From: JAGVXH01 sp041649755
GTDB taxonomy: Archaea; Nanobdellota; Nanobdellia; Pacearchaeales; GW2011-AR1
Length of the DNA stretch: 64,000 nt
Direction: 5' to 3'
Assembly (NCBI GenBank): GCA_041649755.1
Contig: JBAZMK010000004.1
Location: 1 to 64,000 of the forward strand
Shown here: piece after piece, positions 42,400 through 52,171 of the stretch
Layout: each line of letters opens with the position of its first letter
Numbering within the stretch: the first letter of the stretch is position 1
Program-made: the position numbers and the translations under genes
Notes under the pieces: generated by a model
The model's database searches: none
The model's input: only the letters and a program-made list of their open reading frames with translations
What the model was told of the DNA's origin: nothing

Positions 42400-42766
42400 T
42401 ATTATTTTTTAATAATTTAAGAATCTTAATCTTTTTCTTTGGAGGGTTTATTTTTTTTGATTCCTCTTTTCGGAGAATTTTTTCGAGTTTTCTTTTTTTT
42501 TTAATTTCTTTTCTTAAAGCTTTTTCTAAGGTTGCCTTTATTTGTTTTATTCTCTTTTTTTTAGCGAGATTTTTTGCCAATTCTCCTTCTAAATATACAT
42601 CTCTAATCCAGTTGCTGAAGTCGTTTTTATCTTTTGTTACGTGGTGTTCGAAAACCCAAGAGGGCATATCATTAAGAACTTCTGTCAATTCTACGACATT
42701 TTTTATGACTTTTCCATCTGCTAGAAAGAAATAGTTTTCCGGTTTTGTGTCTTTGTCTATATTCAT
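42368..42766 (-). CDS. DUF5752-like protein with Lys-rich tail
   Basis: 132 residues. The N-terminal 60 residues (FFLADGKVIKNVVELTEVL, HHVTKDKNDFSNWI) are paralogous to the next gene upstream and fit my memory of DUF5752. The remainder is a Lys/Arg-rich, coiled-coil-prone tail (about 70-130). It overlaps the MinD-like gene, so the two products are likely partners; a basic tail could contact nucleoid or membrane. Function unknown. Confidence 0.7.
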   Translation of the reverse strand: MNIDKDTKPENYFFLADGKVIKNVVELTEVLNDMPSWVFEHHVTKDKNDFSNWIRDVYLEGELAKNLAKKKRIKQIKATLEKALRKEIKKKRKLEKILRKEESKKINPPKKKIKILKLLKNNNDKNNRDYIL

Positions 42767-42781
42767 TTTTCACTTCTTTGA

Positions 42782-42985
42782 TTAGTCGAAATTTCTTATT
42801 AAATCTATTCTGCAAACATCTGCGATCCACCTTATAAAGTCATTTTTCTCAGAGTTTACATGATGTTTATAGACTTCGTCACTCATTGTTCTTAATACAT
42901 CAAGTAATTCTGGGAGACTTTTAATAGTCCTTCCGTCATGCAAATGAAAATAAAACTCTGGGCTTACTTCTTTGTCTATATTCAT
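42782..42985 (-). CDS. DUF5752-like single-domain protein
   Basis: 67 residues, only the DUF5752-like domain (FHLHDGRTIKSLPELLDVL, HHVNSEKNDFIRWIADVC), starting MNID like its longer neighbour. A strong RBS, AAGGAGGTG at 42990-42998 on the minus strand, precedes the start. Tandem duplication with the gene at 42368-42766. Lies between GH57 and the MinD-like ATPase. Confidence 0.72.
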   Translation of the reverse strand: MNIDKEVSPEFYFHLHDGRTIKSLPELLDVLRTMSDEVYKHHVNSEKNDFIRWIADVCRIDLIRNFD

Positions 42986-43030
42986 TTTTCACCTCCTTAT
43001 ATTTATAGTTATATTTATTTATAAGCTTTT

Positions 43031-44206
43031 TCAATCAACTCGAGTTTCTAAATCCTCTAAGATATTCATGAAACTTATGAATGAGTCATATGGGCTTTCA
43101 TATGGGCTAAAGTATTTATGGACATCTCCATCATTGAACCATTTGGTACACATATAATAAAAATGATCTGACGTAGTTAATTTTCTCCATTTTTCAATAA
43201 GGTCTTTTCTTTTTGAGGCGAAAACTTTTTCTCTTAAGTCATATAATTTTTTTGAAGCAGAATCTTGCATTGGATTCCCTAGCCAGGCAGTTAAATTCCT
43301 TTCTATGTCTGCCCAAGAGATAAAATGGGGAGCGTCTATTTCTCCTACAGGTTCATATTCTTTTACTAATTCTGAAGGGGTTTTGAAAGAGTTGTCCCGA
43401 TTTTTTAAGATCTCTTCAGGTAGTTTTTCAAAGAAAGAGAATATTCCTGTGTCTTCCCACTGGTGCTCTCCGAATGTTTCGTAATCCATAAATAGATTTA
43501 TATTTGTTCCATTTCCATTAATTGATGAGACCCATTGAGAGAATTTTTCTGCGGTGAGAGGCCATTCATTCCATTCACGACTTGAAAATCTGAATGCAAT
43601 GTCATCACTAAGTCTATAATTTTTTAAGAGTAATTTTATTTTTTTTGTGTTTGTTGGTTTGTATATGAAGTTTGGGCTTCTCCATTGTAAGAGGTGGTCT
43701 GCACCTTCAGCTATAATTCCTTTATAACCTTGTTCTTCTATGAATTTTGCGATCTCGTTGTTATAAATTAACTCTGTATTTCTGAAAACTTTTGGGAGAT
43801 ATCCAAATATTTCTTTTATTTTTTCTTTGTGAAGTTTAATTTGTTCTAAGAATTCTTCTTTTGAATATAAAAATGAAAGTGAGTGATAATATGTTTCTGA
43901 AAGTATTTCGACTCTCCCTGTTTTGACGGCTTCTTTGAAAAGTTCTAATGTTTCTGGAGAATATTTTTCAAGTTGTTCGAGAACCACGCCCGAAAAAGAA
44001 AAACAACATTTAAATTCGGGATGTTTATTCAAAAGATTTATAATTAATCTGGTTGCTGGCTTGTAGCACTTTTCAGCAACTTTTAACAGAATTTGTTTAT
44101 TTTTCTCTTCGTCAAAGTAATCTTCTTTTTTCCCTATGTCGAAGATCCTGTAATGTTTCATTCTATGTGGTTGGTGAACCTGAAAATAAAAACATACGCC
44201 CGCCAT
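43031..44206 (-). CDS. GH57 family glycoside hydrolase
   Basis: 391 residues of a GH57 amylase/glucanotransferase-type enzyme: FYFQVHQPHR at the start, ILSETYYHSL, the nucleophile region VFRNTELIYNNE and the acid motif MDYETFGEHQ. It acts on alpha-1,4 (or 1,6) glucan, perhaps as branching or degrading enzyme; the exact reaction cannot be assigned. One base from the glycosyltransferase gene upstream, operon with both glycogen synthases. Confidence 0.9.
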   Translation of the reverse strand: MAGVCFYFQVHQPHRMKHYRIFDIGKKEDYFDEEKNKQILLKVAEKCYKPATRLIINLLNKHPEFKCCFSFSGVVLEQLEKYSPETLELFKEAVKTGRVEILSETYYHSLSFLYSKEEFLEQIKLHKEKIKEIFGYLPKVFRNTELIYNNEIAKFIEEQGYKGIIAEGADHLLQWRSPNFIYKPTNTKKIKLLLKNYRLSDDIAFRFSSREWNEWPLTAEKFSQWVSSINGNGTNINLFMDYETFGEHQWEDTGIFSFFEKLPEEILKNRDNSFKTPSELVKEYEPVGEIDAPHFISWADIERNLTAWLGNPMQDSASKKLYDLREKVFASKRKDLIEKWRKLTTSDHFYYMCTKWFNDGDVHKYFSPYESPYDSFISFMNILEDLETRVD

Positions 44207-44207
44207 T

Positions 44208-45401
44208 TTATCCTTTTAATCTGGAATATACGTCTATACACTTTTCGGCTACTTCATCCCAATTAAATTTCTTTACCTCATTTAAACCATTTTGTTTTAG
44301 TGATTGCGAAAGTTCTTTATATTTTAAAACTGCAATAATTTTGTTTGCCATTTCTTCTACATCCCAAAAGTCTGTTTTTAGTGCGTGGGTAACCACTTCC
44401 GAAACGCCGGATTGTTTTGAAATTAAACAAGGTGTTCCATTTGTCATTGCTTCAAGAGGGGTTATTCCAAATGGCTCTGAAATTGATGGCATAACATAAA
44501 CATCTGAAAGCTTGTAGGCTTTTTCTATATCCTCTCCTCTTAAAAAACCCGTAAATAGATATTTGTCTAAAATCCCCAATTCTCCCGCCTTGTCTACCAT
44601 AAATTTTTTCATATCACCATCCCCTGCAATAACAAATTTTACATTTTTAATATATTCTGCAACTATTTTTGACATATAAATGAAATAATCTGGTCCTTTT
44701 TGGATAGTTATTCTTCCTAAAAATAAAACAATTTTATTTTTATCTTTTAGGGGGAAATCATATTTTTTATTAGAGAAATTTTCAACAGCATTATGTATTA
44801 CAACAATCTTTTCAGAGTCTATCCCGTAAAATTTTATTATCTTATCTTTTGTGAAGTTGCTTACTGCGATTATTAAATCTGCTTTTTCCATACCTCTTTT
44901 TTCAACTTCATATACAAAAGTGTTTACTCCATTTCCCCCAGTTCTATCGAATTCTGTTGCGTGAACATGAATGACGAGAGGTTTACCTGAGATCTCTTTT
45001 GCAATTATCCCTGCTTCATAAGTTAGCCAATCGTGTGCGTGAATCAAGTCAAATTCTTCTGATTTTGCAATATCTTCGGCTTCTGAAGCATAGCGCATAA
45101 CTTCTTCGTAAAGAGAATTAGAATGAATTTTATCTTTTTTTATCTTTTTTAAATCTTCGTTATAAATTTTAGAGGTTGTGTAGGGTTTTAAAAGATAATT
45201 TAATTTTTTAATTTTCACATTTTTAAAATTATGGTTATTTACTATTTTTGCGAAATCGCATTCATAAGGAAAAGGGAGGACGAGAGAGAGCCCAATATTT
45301 TTTTTAGAGAGGGATTTGACTAACCCATAACAAGCTGTTCCTAGTCCTCCAGAATTAAATGGGGGGAATTCCCAACCGAACATTAGTATCCTCATTTTCA
45401 T
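44208..45401 (-). CDS. GT4/GT5-like glycosyltransferase (glycogen synthase-like)
   Basis: 397 residues of GT-B fold: MFGWEFPPFNSGGLGTACYG at the N terminus, VHATEFDRTGG, LGRITIQKGPDYFI and the donor-site PSISEPFGITPLEAM. It is related to archaeal/bacterial starch and glycogen synthases. A start at 45395 is equally possible. First gene of the minus-strand glycogen operon, diverging from the wHTH/surface-protein pair. Confidence 0.9.
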   Translation of the reverse strand: MKMRILMFGWEFPPFNSGGLGTACYGLVKSLSKKNIGLSLVLPFPYECDFAKIVNNHNFKNVKIKKLNYLLKPYTTSKIYNEDLKKIKKDKIHSNSLYEEVMRYASEAEDIAKSEEFDLIHAHDWLTYEAGIIAKEISGKPLVIHVHATEFDRTGGNGVNTFVYEVEKRGMEKADLIIAVSNFTKDKIIKFYGIDSEKIVVIHNAVENFSNKKYDFPLKDKNKIVLFLGRITIQKGPDYFIYMSKIVAEYIKNVKFVIAGDGDMKKFMVDKAGELGILDKYLFTGFLRGEDIEKAYKLSDVYVMPSISEPFGITPLEAMTNGTPCLISKQSGVSEVVTHALKTDFWDVEEMANKIIAVLKYKELSQSLKQNGLNEVKKFNWDEVAEKCIDVYSRLKG

Positions 45402-45540
45402 TATTCAGAGAGACTTCCTCTTTAAAAACATTTCTCAATAGTTGATTTTTGCGATATAAGGTATCTTTTATGGTATCTCTTAAAGTACTTTTCTACGTAC
45501 TAAAGGGAATCTTTAAATACTCTAAATTCTCTTAAGAAAG

Positions 45541-45747
45541 ATGAATTCTGGAGGGAAAGAAGATAAACTAAAGAAGGAAATTCTTTCTGTTTTGAAGAAG
45601 GAGTCTCAGCCAGTTTCTACCAAAGATATTGCAGAAAAGTTGTCCAAACCATGGCATTCTATACAAATGAGGTGTTTAATGCTTCAGATTCAAGGAAAAG
45701 TAAACGGATTTAGGGTGGGGAGAGTGAATTTATGGCAGGCCATTTGA
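45541..45747 (+). CDS. Small winged-helix DNA-binding protein
   Basis: 68 residues, one helix-turn-helix (QPVSTKDIAEKLSKPWHSIQMRCLMLQ) followed by a wing. It probably binds DNA or acts as a local regulator. Its end overlaps the start of the large surface protein by 16 bases, so both are translated from one message. Divergent from the glycogen operon. Confidence 0.75.
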   Translation: MNSGGKEDKLKKEILSVLKKESQPVSTKDIAEKLSKPWHSIQMRCLMLQIQGKVNGFRVGRVNLWQAI

Positions 45748-48383
45748 ATAAAAAGAGTATGATAAAAGTAGGGGTAATTACTTTGTTATTTTTTATTTTT
45801 ACTTTGGGGATTTTCTTTGCTTTTTTTTCTTCTGCGCAAGACTATCAGAAAGATTATTTTGTAGGGGAAACTTTAAAGTTAGATTTGGACAATTCAAATG
45901 TTCGCATTGTGACACCAAGTAGAGATTATGTTGAAAAGGCAGATGGGCTTTTTTTTCTTTACTTGGGTGAAGAAGGGGATTATAGAGTTGAAGTAAAAAA
46001 CAATAAAGGGACTTCTGTTTATGATTTCCATGTTTTTGAAAAAGAGAATCAGCCTATAGGGGATAATTTTTCCTCAGATGAAGAGGAGGGGTTATTTTCA
46101 GAAGATGATGAAACTGAGGGGTTTAATATCGAGCCTTTTATTGAATTAGGTAAACCTGTTAAAAATTCAATTTTAGTAAAGACTAATTCTTCTAATAAGG
46201 AAATCCTCTTGCCAAAAAATTATGAGAATTTAAGTGTTATCGGGAGTTCTAATTATTCTTTGAAAAAGCCTTTTTATGATTTTCTTGGAGTTTTTGATGG
46301 GGGAGAAACTTTGGTTGTTGAGGATTTGGAAGAAGAGGTAGAAGTTGTTTATTATACTCCTGGACCGGAGAAATCTGAAAGAATCATTTCTGATATAAAA
46401 AAAGAAGTGGTTGTTTATTCTGAAACTCCTTATGAGAATGTTCTGGCTTCCACTACCCTTGATAGAGAAATTAGTTCGGATGAAAATTTAAAGGTTTATT
46501 GGAAAGAAGAAGGCAAGTATTTAGATTTTAATTTAAATGACTTAGATGGTAATGGTCTTTATGAAAATGTGGAGTGGGTCGTTCCGCATTTGTCTACACA
46601 GACTTTTGAAATAATAATTGAGATTTCCTTTGCTGAGCATCTTGATAGTCAGAGAAATTTTATAGAAGATATTTACGAATCTGTTTATGTTCTTGACGAT
46701 ATTTGGAGTTCAGAAATTTCTGATAATGAGTATGTAAGAGTGAAGTTTGAAGAGAATTTAACAAATCAGAATGATATAACAATTTATCCAGAGGTTATCT
46801 TTGGGAATCCTAAAATAGAAGTCTACGAAATTAATGGTGTGGAAAAAATTGCTGAGTTTAGCGAGATTAAATCTGGCGAGTACAATAAAGTTTACTTAAC
46901 AGGGCTATTAGGGGAGCAAGACACTTTTGATTTAAAAGTTGTCGGAGGGAGTTTGGAGTTTGACCATATAATAGATCCTTATTCACATAATAATGATTAT
47001 GCCGAGTCTATTGGTCAGTCGACGACAACCTCCACTTCTTATCAGGATAAAACTACCCTTACATTTACACCTGAACCGAATTCCACTTATCTTATTTTAG
47101 CTTCGTGGTTAGTTCAGGAAAGCAGTGCTTCTTATTCTGTTTATTCTAAACTAACAAGAACAACAGGTGTTGTGAAAGATTTTAATGAATTGATTTATAT
47201 GCCGAAGGATACGACAGATTATATAAGTGGGGGGGCTATAGGGATAGATACTTTTGGCTCTTCGCCTGGGAGCCAGACTTACAAGATACAATATAGGTCA
47301 AGTAGCTCTTCTGGTACGGCAAGGATAAAAGAAGCAAAGATATTTGCGATTAGATTGTCTGATGAGGATTATTATAATGAATCTGAAGGAAGGGATACGA
47401 CCACTTCTACTTCTTTTGTGGATAAAAATCCGTTGACATTTACCCCAGATTCGGCAGGAGATTATATTATTATTGCGTCTGCAACTGGAGATGGTTCTGG
47501 AACTAACAGAGACTTTAGTATTCAACTTGAAATAGACGGAACGGGCTATAGTACTTCTAATCTTGAGCCTGTAAATGCTGCTAATAGGTATATGTGGGCA
47601 ACAATTAAGAGGGTTAGTTTGGATTCTTCTTCACATACTATTAAGATTAAATATTTTGCCGAGAGCCCTTCTACTGCAGGGATTGCAGATGCGAGAGTAG
47701 TTGCTTTAAGAGCAGATGATTTCAGAAATAATTATTATGCAGAGACAGAAGCAAGAGCAACGACTACTTCTACAACCTATCAGAACAGAGTAACTTTAAC
47801 TCAGACCCCTCAAGCATCCGATTATTTGGTTATTGCAAGTTCGGGGATTGATGGGGTGGATACAGGTTCTTCAGCTTATACTCAATTAGTAAAATCTGGG
47901 ACAACTTATGGAGAAATGCTGACTGAGACTAAAGATACCTCAAATAGAGGTTATCCTTACTTTACAATCAAAAAAGAATCTTTATCAGAGGTTTCAACAA
48001 GGTGGGATTTGCAGTATCGGGCGGAAAGTTCTTATTATTCAGCAGGGATTCAGGATGCAAGAATCTCTGTTTTGGATTTAGCAAGACAGAGAAATTCCTT
48101 ACCTACACACACTACTCCTATTCTTAATTCCTCCCTTGGGATGAATGTGACCAGTGAGAATTTAACTATTTATAATCAATCTACTTATGATTCTGATGGG
48201 GATAATGTTAAAAATATTTTTAACTGGTATTTAAATTCAAGCAGTTTTGAGGTTTTGAATCTCCCTTTTGAAGGAGGGAGTAATTTTACATGGACGAAAG
48301 ATTATTCGGGTTTAGAAAATGATGGGACTGTTTCGGGAGCAGTTTGGAATGAGAGTTATGGGTATGATGGGAGGGGGGTTTAG
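45732..48383 (+). CDS. Large surface protein, N-terminal part (three tandem repeats, truncated lectin-like end)
   Basis: 883 residues: signal-anchor at about 11-31, a long extracellular region, then three tandem repeats of about 115 residues (about 415-785), each with TTTSTSY- or TSTSF-type starts, LTFTP and an ending around ARIKEAKIFAIRL. After the repeats the chain enters a LamG/concanavalin-like start (EGGSNFTWTKDYSGLENDG) but stops after GYDGRGV. A G6 tract at 48373-48378 sits at the break, and the frame just +1 continues into the next segment. It could be a frameshift, a deletion junction or a phase-variable tract. Confidence 0.8.
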   Translation: MAGHLNKKSMIKVGVITLLFFIFTLGIFFAFFSSAQDYQKDYFVGETLKLDLDNSNVRIVTPSRDYVEKADGLFFLYLGEEGDYRVEVKNNKGTSVYDFHVFEKENQPIGDNFSSDEEEGLFSEDDETEGFNIEPFIELGKPVKNSILVKTNSSNKEILLPKNYENLSVIGSSNYSLKKPFYDFLGVFDGGETLVVEDLEEEVEVVYYTPGPEKSERIISDIKKEVVVYSETPYENVLASTTLDREISSDENLKVYWKEEGKYLDFNLNDLDGNGLYENVEWVVPHLSTQTFEIIIEISFAEHLDSQRNFIEDIYESVYVLDDIWSSEISDNEYVRVKFEENLTNQNDITIYPEVIFGNPKIEVYEINGVEKIAEFSEIKSGEYNKVYLTGLLGEQDTFDLKVVGGSLEFDHIIDPYSHNNDYAESIGQSTTTSTSYQDKTTLTFTPEPNSTYLILASWLVQESSASYSVYSKLTRTTGVVKDFNELIYMPKDTTDYISGGAIGIDTFGSSPGSQTYKIQYRSSSSSGTARIKEAKIFAIRLSDEDYYNESEGRDTTTSTSFVDKNPLTFTPDSAGDYIIIASATGDGSGTNRDFSIQLEIDGTGYSTSNLEPVNAANRYMWATIKRVSLDSSSHTIKIKYFAESPSTAGIADARVVALRADDFRNNYYAETEARATTTSTTYQNRVTLTQTPQASDYLVIASSGIDGVDTGSSAYTQLVKSGTTYGEMLTETKDTSNRGYPYFTIKKESLSEVSTRWDLQYRAESSYYSAGIQDARISVLDLARQRNSLPTHTTPILNSSLGMNVTSENLTIYNQSTYDSDGDNVKNIFNWYLNSSSFEVLNLPFEGGSNFTWTKDYSGLENDGTVSGAVWNESYGYDGRGV

Positions 48384-49600
48384 TTTATTATGAAAATAAT
48401 CCTTTAGATAATACTTCTTGTAATATTAATTATGATAATAAATTCTGTTGTGATTTGGAGGAGCTTAGTGCAGGTTTTGTAAAAGATCAGAAGGTTGTTG
48501 CGGAAGTATTAGACTTTGATGCAGGTTTTGTGTCCGAGCCGGTGAGCTTAGTTACTTCGGAAGATGGTTTTTTTGTTTTTCCAGAGATTACAATAAAAGA
48601 AGCTGTAACTTTTCATAATGAGTGTGAAAAATTGTTAGTGAATCGTTCCGAACTTTTTTTAAATATCTCTACGGAAGATGGCTATGATAATATAAAATAT
48701 TCCGTCAACTCCGGAGACGGCTTCTTTGAAGTGGTAGTATGTGAAGAGTGTAATAGTGCGGTTTTTTTAATTAATCTTTTTAAAGGAGAGAATAATATTA
48801 CAATAACAGCCTATGGTGACAGAGAGGTTTCAAAGAATTTTTCAGTTTATTCTTTAGACTATTTAGAAATTAAAAGAGATATAAGTTGTATGGGTTGTTC
48901 TCAGAGAAGAGGAACTTTCCTGATTCCTCCTTCAAGGGAGATTCTCGTCAAAATAACTATTAATTCTTCTCATGAAGTTTCAGGGATTCTTGAAGAATAT
49001 TTTCCTGTTGAATTTGAATCAGGAGATTCTTTAGATTTTAATTCTTATAGTCTTACTCATAATTATATTAGTAATTATTTTTCAGGAAAGGAGTTTGAAT
49101 TTTCTTACGAACTCAAATCTCCTAGAGTTTTTTTCCCAAGAGTGTATCTTTTCAGCTCTAAGTTTTATAATATTGAGGTTTTGGATAATGTCCGAGTTTC
49201 AAGGTTTTTCTTTTTGCCAGGTTTTTTTTATTTTAAGAATTTGGAAAAAGAAAATCCTTTTATGAAGAGATTCAGGGTCGGGAGTACTCATCCTTTGGTT
49301 ATAAAATCTAATGATTCTATTTTAGAATTGGTTGCAGTTTATCCAAAAGGTGAAAAGGAAGTTAAAGCTTCTCTTGATGAGAGACAGGATAAAGAGAGCC
49401 GTATCTTTGAAATTGTTTCTTCACTTCAAGATTTTGAAATTGATAAAATTTATCTTAGATTTAAAGTTAGAAAAAATCAAAATGTTCTTCTTTTTTCTGA
49501 ACGGGAAAAGATTCCTGTTAAGAAGTATAATGAAGATAGGAATAATGATTATTATGAGGCCTGGATAAAGGGTAAAAATTTTGAGTTTTTAATAGGATAA
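48383..49600 (+). pseudogene. Continuation of the surface protein in the +1 frame
   Basis: The frame from 48383 is open to the TAA at 49598-49600. One extra G in the G6 tract would join it to the upstream part, giving about 1290 residues. It reads YYENNPLDNTSCNINYD, then beta-rich extracellular sequence with paired Cys (CSQRR, CMGC) and no anchor. Continued LamG sequence (FDGVDDYI-type) is not present after the junction, so a deletion rather than a single-base change is also possible. Without the fusion the only start is a TTG at 48455. Confidence 0.6.
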
Positions 49601-49603
49601 ATT

Positions 49604-49612
49604 ATTTAAATA
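49604..49612 (+). promoter_or_regulatory. TATA-like box of the phosphorylase gene
   Basis: ATTTAAATA is centred about 24 bases before the ATG at 49632, the distance of a leaderless archaeal start. No RBS is visible. Confidence 0.45.
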
Positions 49613-49631
49613 GATTTTTCTTGAACGAAGA

Positions 49632-51317
49632 ATGATTAAGCAATACTTTTTTGATTTTAATAAGCTTAAGATTGCTTATTTTAGTATGGAAATAGGGGTT
49701 GAGTCTAAAATTCCTACTTATTCAGGAGGACTCGGTGTTCTGGCGGGAGATATGCTTAGGAGTTCTGCAGACCTGAATCTTCCAGTTATTGGCGTTACAC
49801 TTTTGTATAAAAAAGGATATTTTAAACAAAAAATTGATTCTGGAGGGAATCAGCTTGAAGAGATTGAAACTTGGTCGCCAGAAAATTATCTTATAAAACT
49901 ACCCAATAGGGTTTCTGTTAGTCTCAATGGGAGAGATGTTTTTGTTGATTGTTGGCTTTATGAGATTAAGGGGATAAAAGGGACGGTGAATCCGATTATT
50001 TTTCTTGATACTGACTTGAATGAAAATGAAGAACAGGACAGAGAGATTACAAAGAAACTCTATGGTGAAGGAGAAGATTACCGTATCTTACAAGAAGCAG
50101 TCTTAGGAATTGGAGGGTTTAGGATGGTTGAAAACTTAGGATGTTCAATTGAAAAATATCATATGAATGAGGGTCATTCTGCCTTTTTAACTTTGGAGAT
50201 TTACAAAAAATCTTCAGGGGATAAATTAGAGGAGACCAGAAAGAGATGTGTTTTTACAACCCATACACCGGTTCCCGCAGGTCACGATGAGTTTAGTAAA
50301 GATATTGTTGAGAGAGTACTTCAGAATAATATCCCAAGTGAAATAAAAGAACAAATCTTTTTTGATGATAAATTGAATATGACCTATTTGGGACTAAAGT
50401 TTAGTGGGCATATTAACGGGGTTGCAAAGAAACATGAAGAGATTTCTAAGAAGATGTTTCCTGATTACCACATAGAATCTATTACTAACGGGGTTCATTC
50501 AGTTTTTTGGACATCTGAATATTTTGCCAGTTTGTTTGATAAGTATATCCCTAATTGGAGAGAGGACTCTTTTAATCTTAGATATGTTATGAGTGTTCCT
50601 AAGGAGAAAATTTGGGTGGCACATATAAAATCAAAGAAGAAGATGATAGATTGGATTAATAAGAAATACTCTCTGCAAATGGATACTAAGACTTTTACTA
50701 TAGGTTTTGCGAGAAGAGCGACGGGTTATAAGAGGTGGGAACTGCTTTTGTCAGATTTGAACAGATTAAAGGAGATTGCGGGGAAGTTTGAAGGAATCCA
50801 GATAGTTTATGCAGGGAAGGCACACCCTAGAGATACGGAGGGTAAAGAGGTGATAAAAAGGATTCTTCAGAAGTCGAGAGATCTTGGGGCGAAGATTAAA
50901 TTTTGTTTTATAGAAAATTATAATATTGATGTTGCTAAGAAACTTGTTTGTGGAGTTGATTTATGGTTGAATACTCCTCTTAGACCGAAAGAGGCTTCAG
51001 GAACATCTGGTATGAAGGCAGCACACAACGGTGTTCCTCAGTTTTCTGTTTTGGACGGGTGGTGGCTCGAGGGTCATATAGAAAATGTAACAGGGTGGTC
51101 TATTGGACCCAATCCTGATGACGAGCAACAAGCAGACCTAGATAAGAAAGAACTTGAGGACCTTTATTCAAAACTGGAGTATGTGATACTCCCCACTTAT
51201 TATGAGTCCCGTGACGATTGGATTGGGATAATGAGGCACACAATTTCTATTAATGCTTCTTTTTTTAATACTGATAGAATGGTTCAGCAATATGTTTCAA
51301 ATGCCTATTTTAAATAA
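49632..51317 (+). CDS. glgP: Alpha-glucan (glycogen) phosphorylase
   Basis: 561 residues of the short archaeal GT35 type: AYFSMEIGVESKIPTYSGGLGVLAGD at the N terminus (split by me only for naming), HMNEGHSAFL, and the PLP-binding Lys in GTSGMKAAHNG near residue 461. It releases glucose-1-phosphate from glycogen. It converges with a MinD-like ATPase gene. Together with the debranching enzyme at 59835 it provides glycogen breakdown. Confidence 0.93.
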   Translation: MIKQYFFDFNKLKIAYFSMEIGVESKIPTYSGGLGVLAGDMLRSSADLNLPVIGVTLLYKKGYFKQKIDSGGNQLEEIETWSPENYLIKLPNRVSVSLNGRDVFVDCWLYEIKGIKGTVNPIIFLDTDLNENEEQDREITKKLYGEGEDYRILQEAVLGIGGFRMVENLGCSIEKYHMNEGHSAFLTLEIYKKSSGDKLEETRKRCVFTTHTPVPAGHDEFSKDIVERVLQNNIPSEIKEQIFFDDKLNMTYLGLKFSGHINGVAKKHEEISKKMFPDYHIESITNGVHSVFWTSEYFASLFDKYIPNWREDSFNLRYVMSVPKEKIWVAHIKSKKKMIDWINKKYSLQMDTKTFTIGFARRATGYKRWELLLSDLNRLKEIAGKFEGIQIVYAGKAHPRDTEGKEVIKRILQKSRDLGAKIKFCFIENYNIDVAKKLVCGVDLWLNTPLRPKEASGTSGMKAAHNGVPQFSVLDGWWLEGHIENVTGWSIGPNPDDEQQADLDKKELEDLYSKLEYVILPTYYESRDDWIGIMRHTISINASFFNTDRMVQQYVSNAYFK

Positions 51318-52124
51318 CTAGAACTGTTCTTCATAAAATTTCTGTCTTAAAAGTTCTCTATTGACTTTTTCTTTTCCCATTAAATTTTTAAAAACCCAAA
51401 ATCTTTCAATAAACTTTTTTTCTTCAGGATTCCCCGAAATTGCAGAAGTAAAACGCCTAATTTCCTTAGATATTGGGCTTTTGCTATTTAAAATAGTGAT
51501 AGGTTTCTTTTTATAAAGAGATTCTGCCATACATTTATTATCCCAGATTTTAGCCATAACCGGAATTTCGGCAATATTTTCTATGTCTTCTAGGCAGTAT
51601 TCATAATCTGGCGAACGAATCTTATTAACGATAATCCCCATAATAGGTGTTTCCTGTTCTTTTGCGATTACTGCGGCTTTTAGAGAAGTTTTAAGAGTCA
51701 TATCGTCTGGGGTTGTTACAATAAAAATTTTATCTGCTGCGGCGACTACAGGCTTTAACTCCTCATAATTTGGAGAAGAATCTAGAATTATAAAGTCGTA
51801 TCTTGACTTAAATTTTCCTAAGACTTTTTTTAATTTGAAAACGTCAATCTCCCCATTATAATAAAGAGATGAGGGGATTATATCTATTCCGTGGGATTCA
51901 TAGATTGCGTTGTGGAGAAGAGTGCCTGAAGGCGAAAGAGAGTCCTGAAGAGTAAACTCGTTTGTTAAATCAAGATAAAGCCCGATATTTGGTGCAGAAA
52001 AATTGGCGTCGACGAGAAGAACTTTTTTTCCAAAGTCATTAGCCAGAGAGCTTGCTGTTTCTAGCGCAATCGTCGTTTTCCCTACACCTCCTTTTATAGA
52101 AACAAAGGCTATAACTTCTGCCAT
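51318..52124 (-). CDS. MinD/ParA-family ATPase, second copy
   Basis: 268 residues: IKGGVGKTT Walker A, VLLVDANFSAPNIGLYL, FIILDSSPNY, plus a helical C terminus (ERFWVFKNLMGKEKVNREL). Similar throughout to the ATPase at 41653-42399, but not in an operon with glycogen synthase; instead it converges base-to-base with the phosphorylase gene. A TTTATAAA box lies about 30 bases upstream. Cellular cargo unknown. Confidence 0.87.
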   Translation of the reverse strand: MAEVIAFVSIKGGVGKTTIALETASSLANDFGKKVLLVDANFSAPNIGLYLDLTNEFTLQDSLSPSGTLLHNAIYESHGIDIIPSSLYYNGEIDVFKLKKVLGKFKSRYDFIILDSSPNYEELKPVVAAADKIFIVTTPDDMTLKTSLKAAVIAKEQETPIMGIIVNKIRSPDYEYCLEDIENIAEIPVMAKIWDNKCMAESLYKKKPITILNSKSPISKEIRRFTSAISGNPEEKKFIERFWVFKNLMGKEKVNRELLRQKFYEEQF

Positions 52125-52171
52125 TTAATCCCCAAGAATTTTTGTATTAGAAAGTTTATAAAATTATCCAA

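Noticed and set aside
48455..49600. Independent surface-protein gene with its own start
   Set aside because: The only start is a TTG with no RBS and no signal peptide; it reads as a continuation of the upstream protein.
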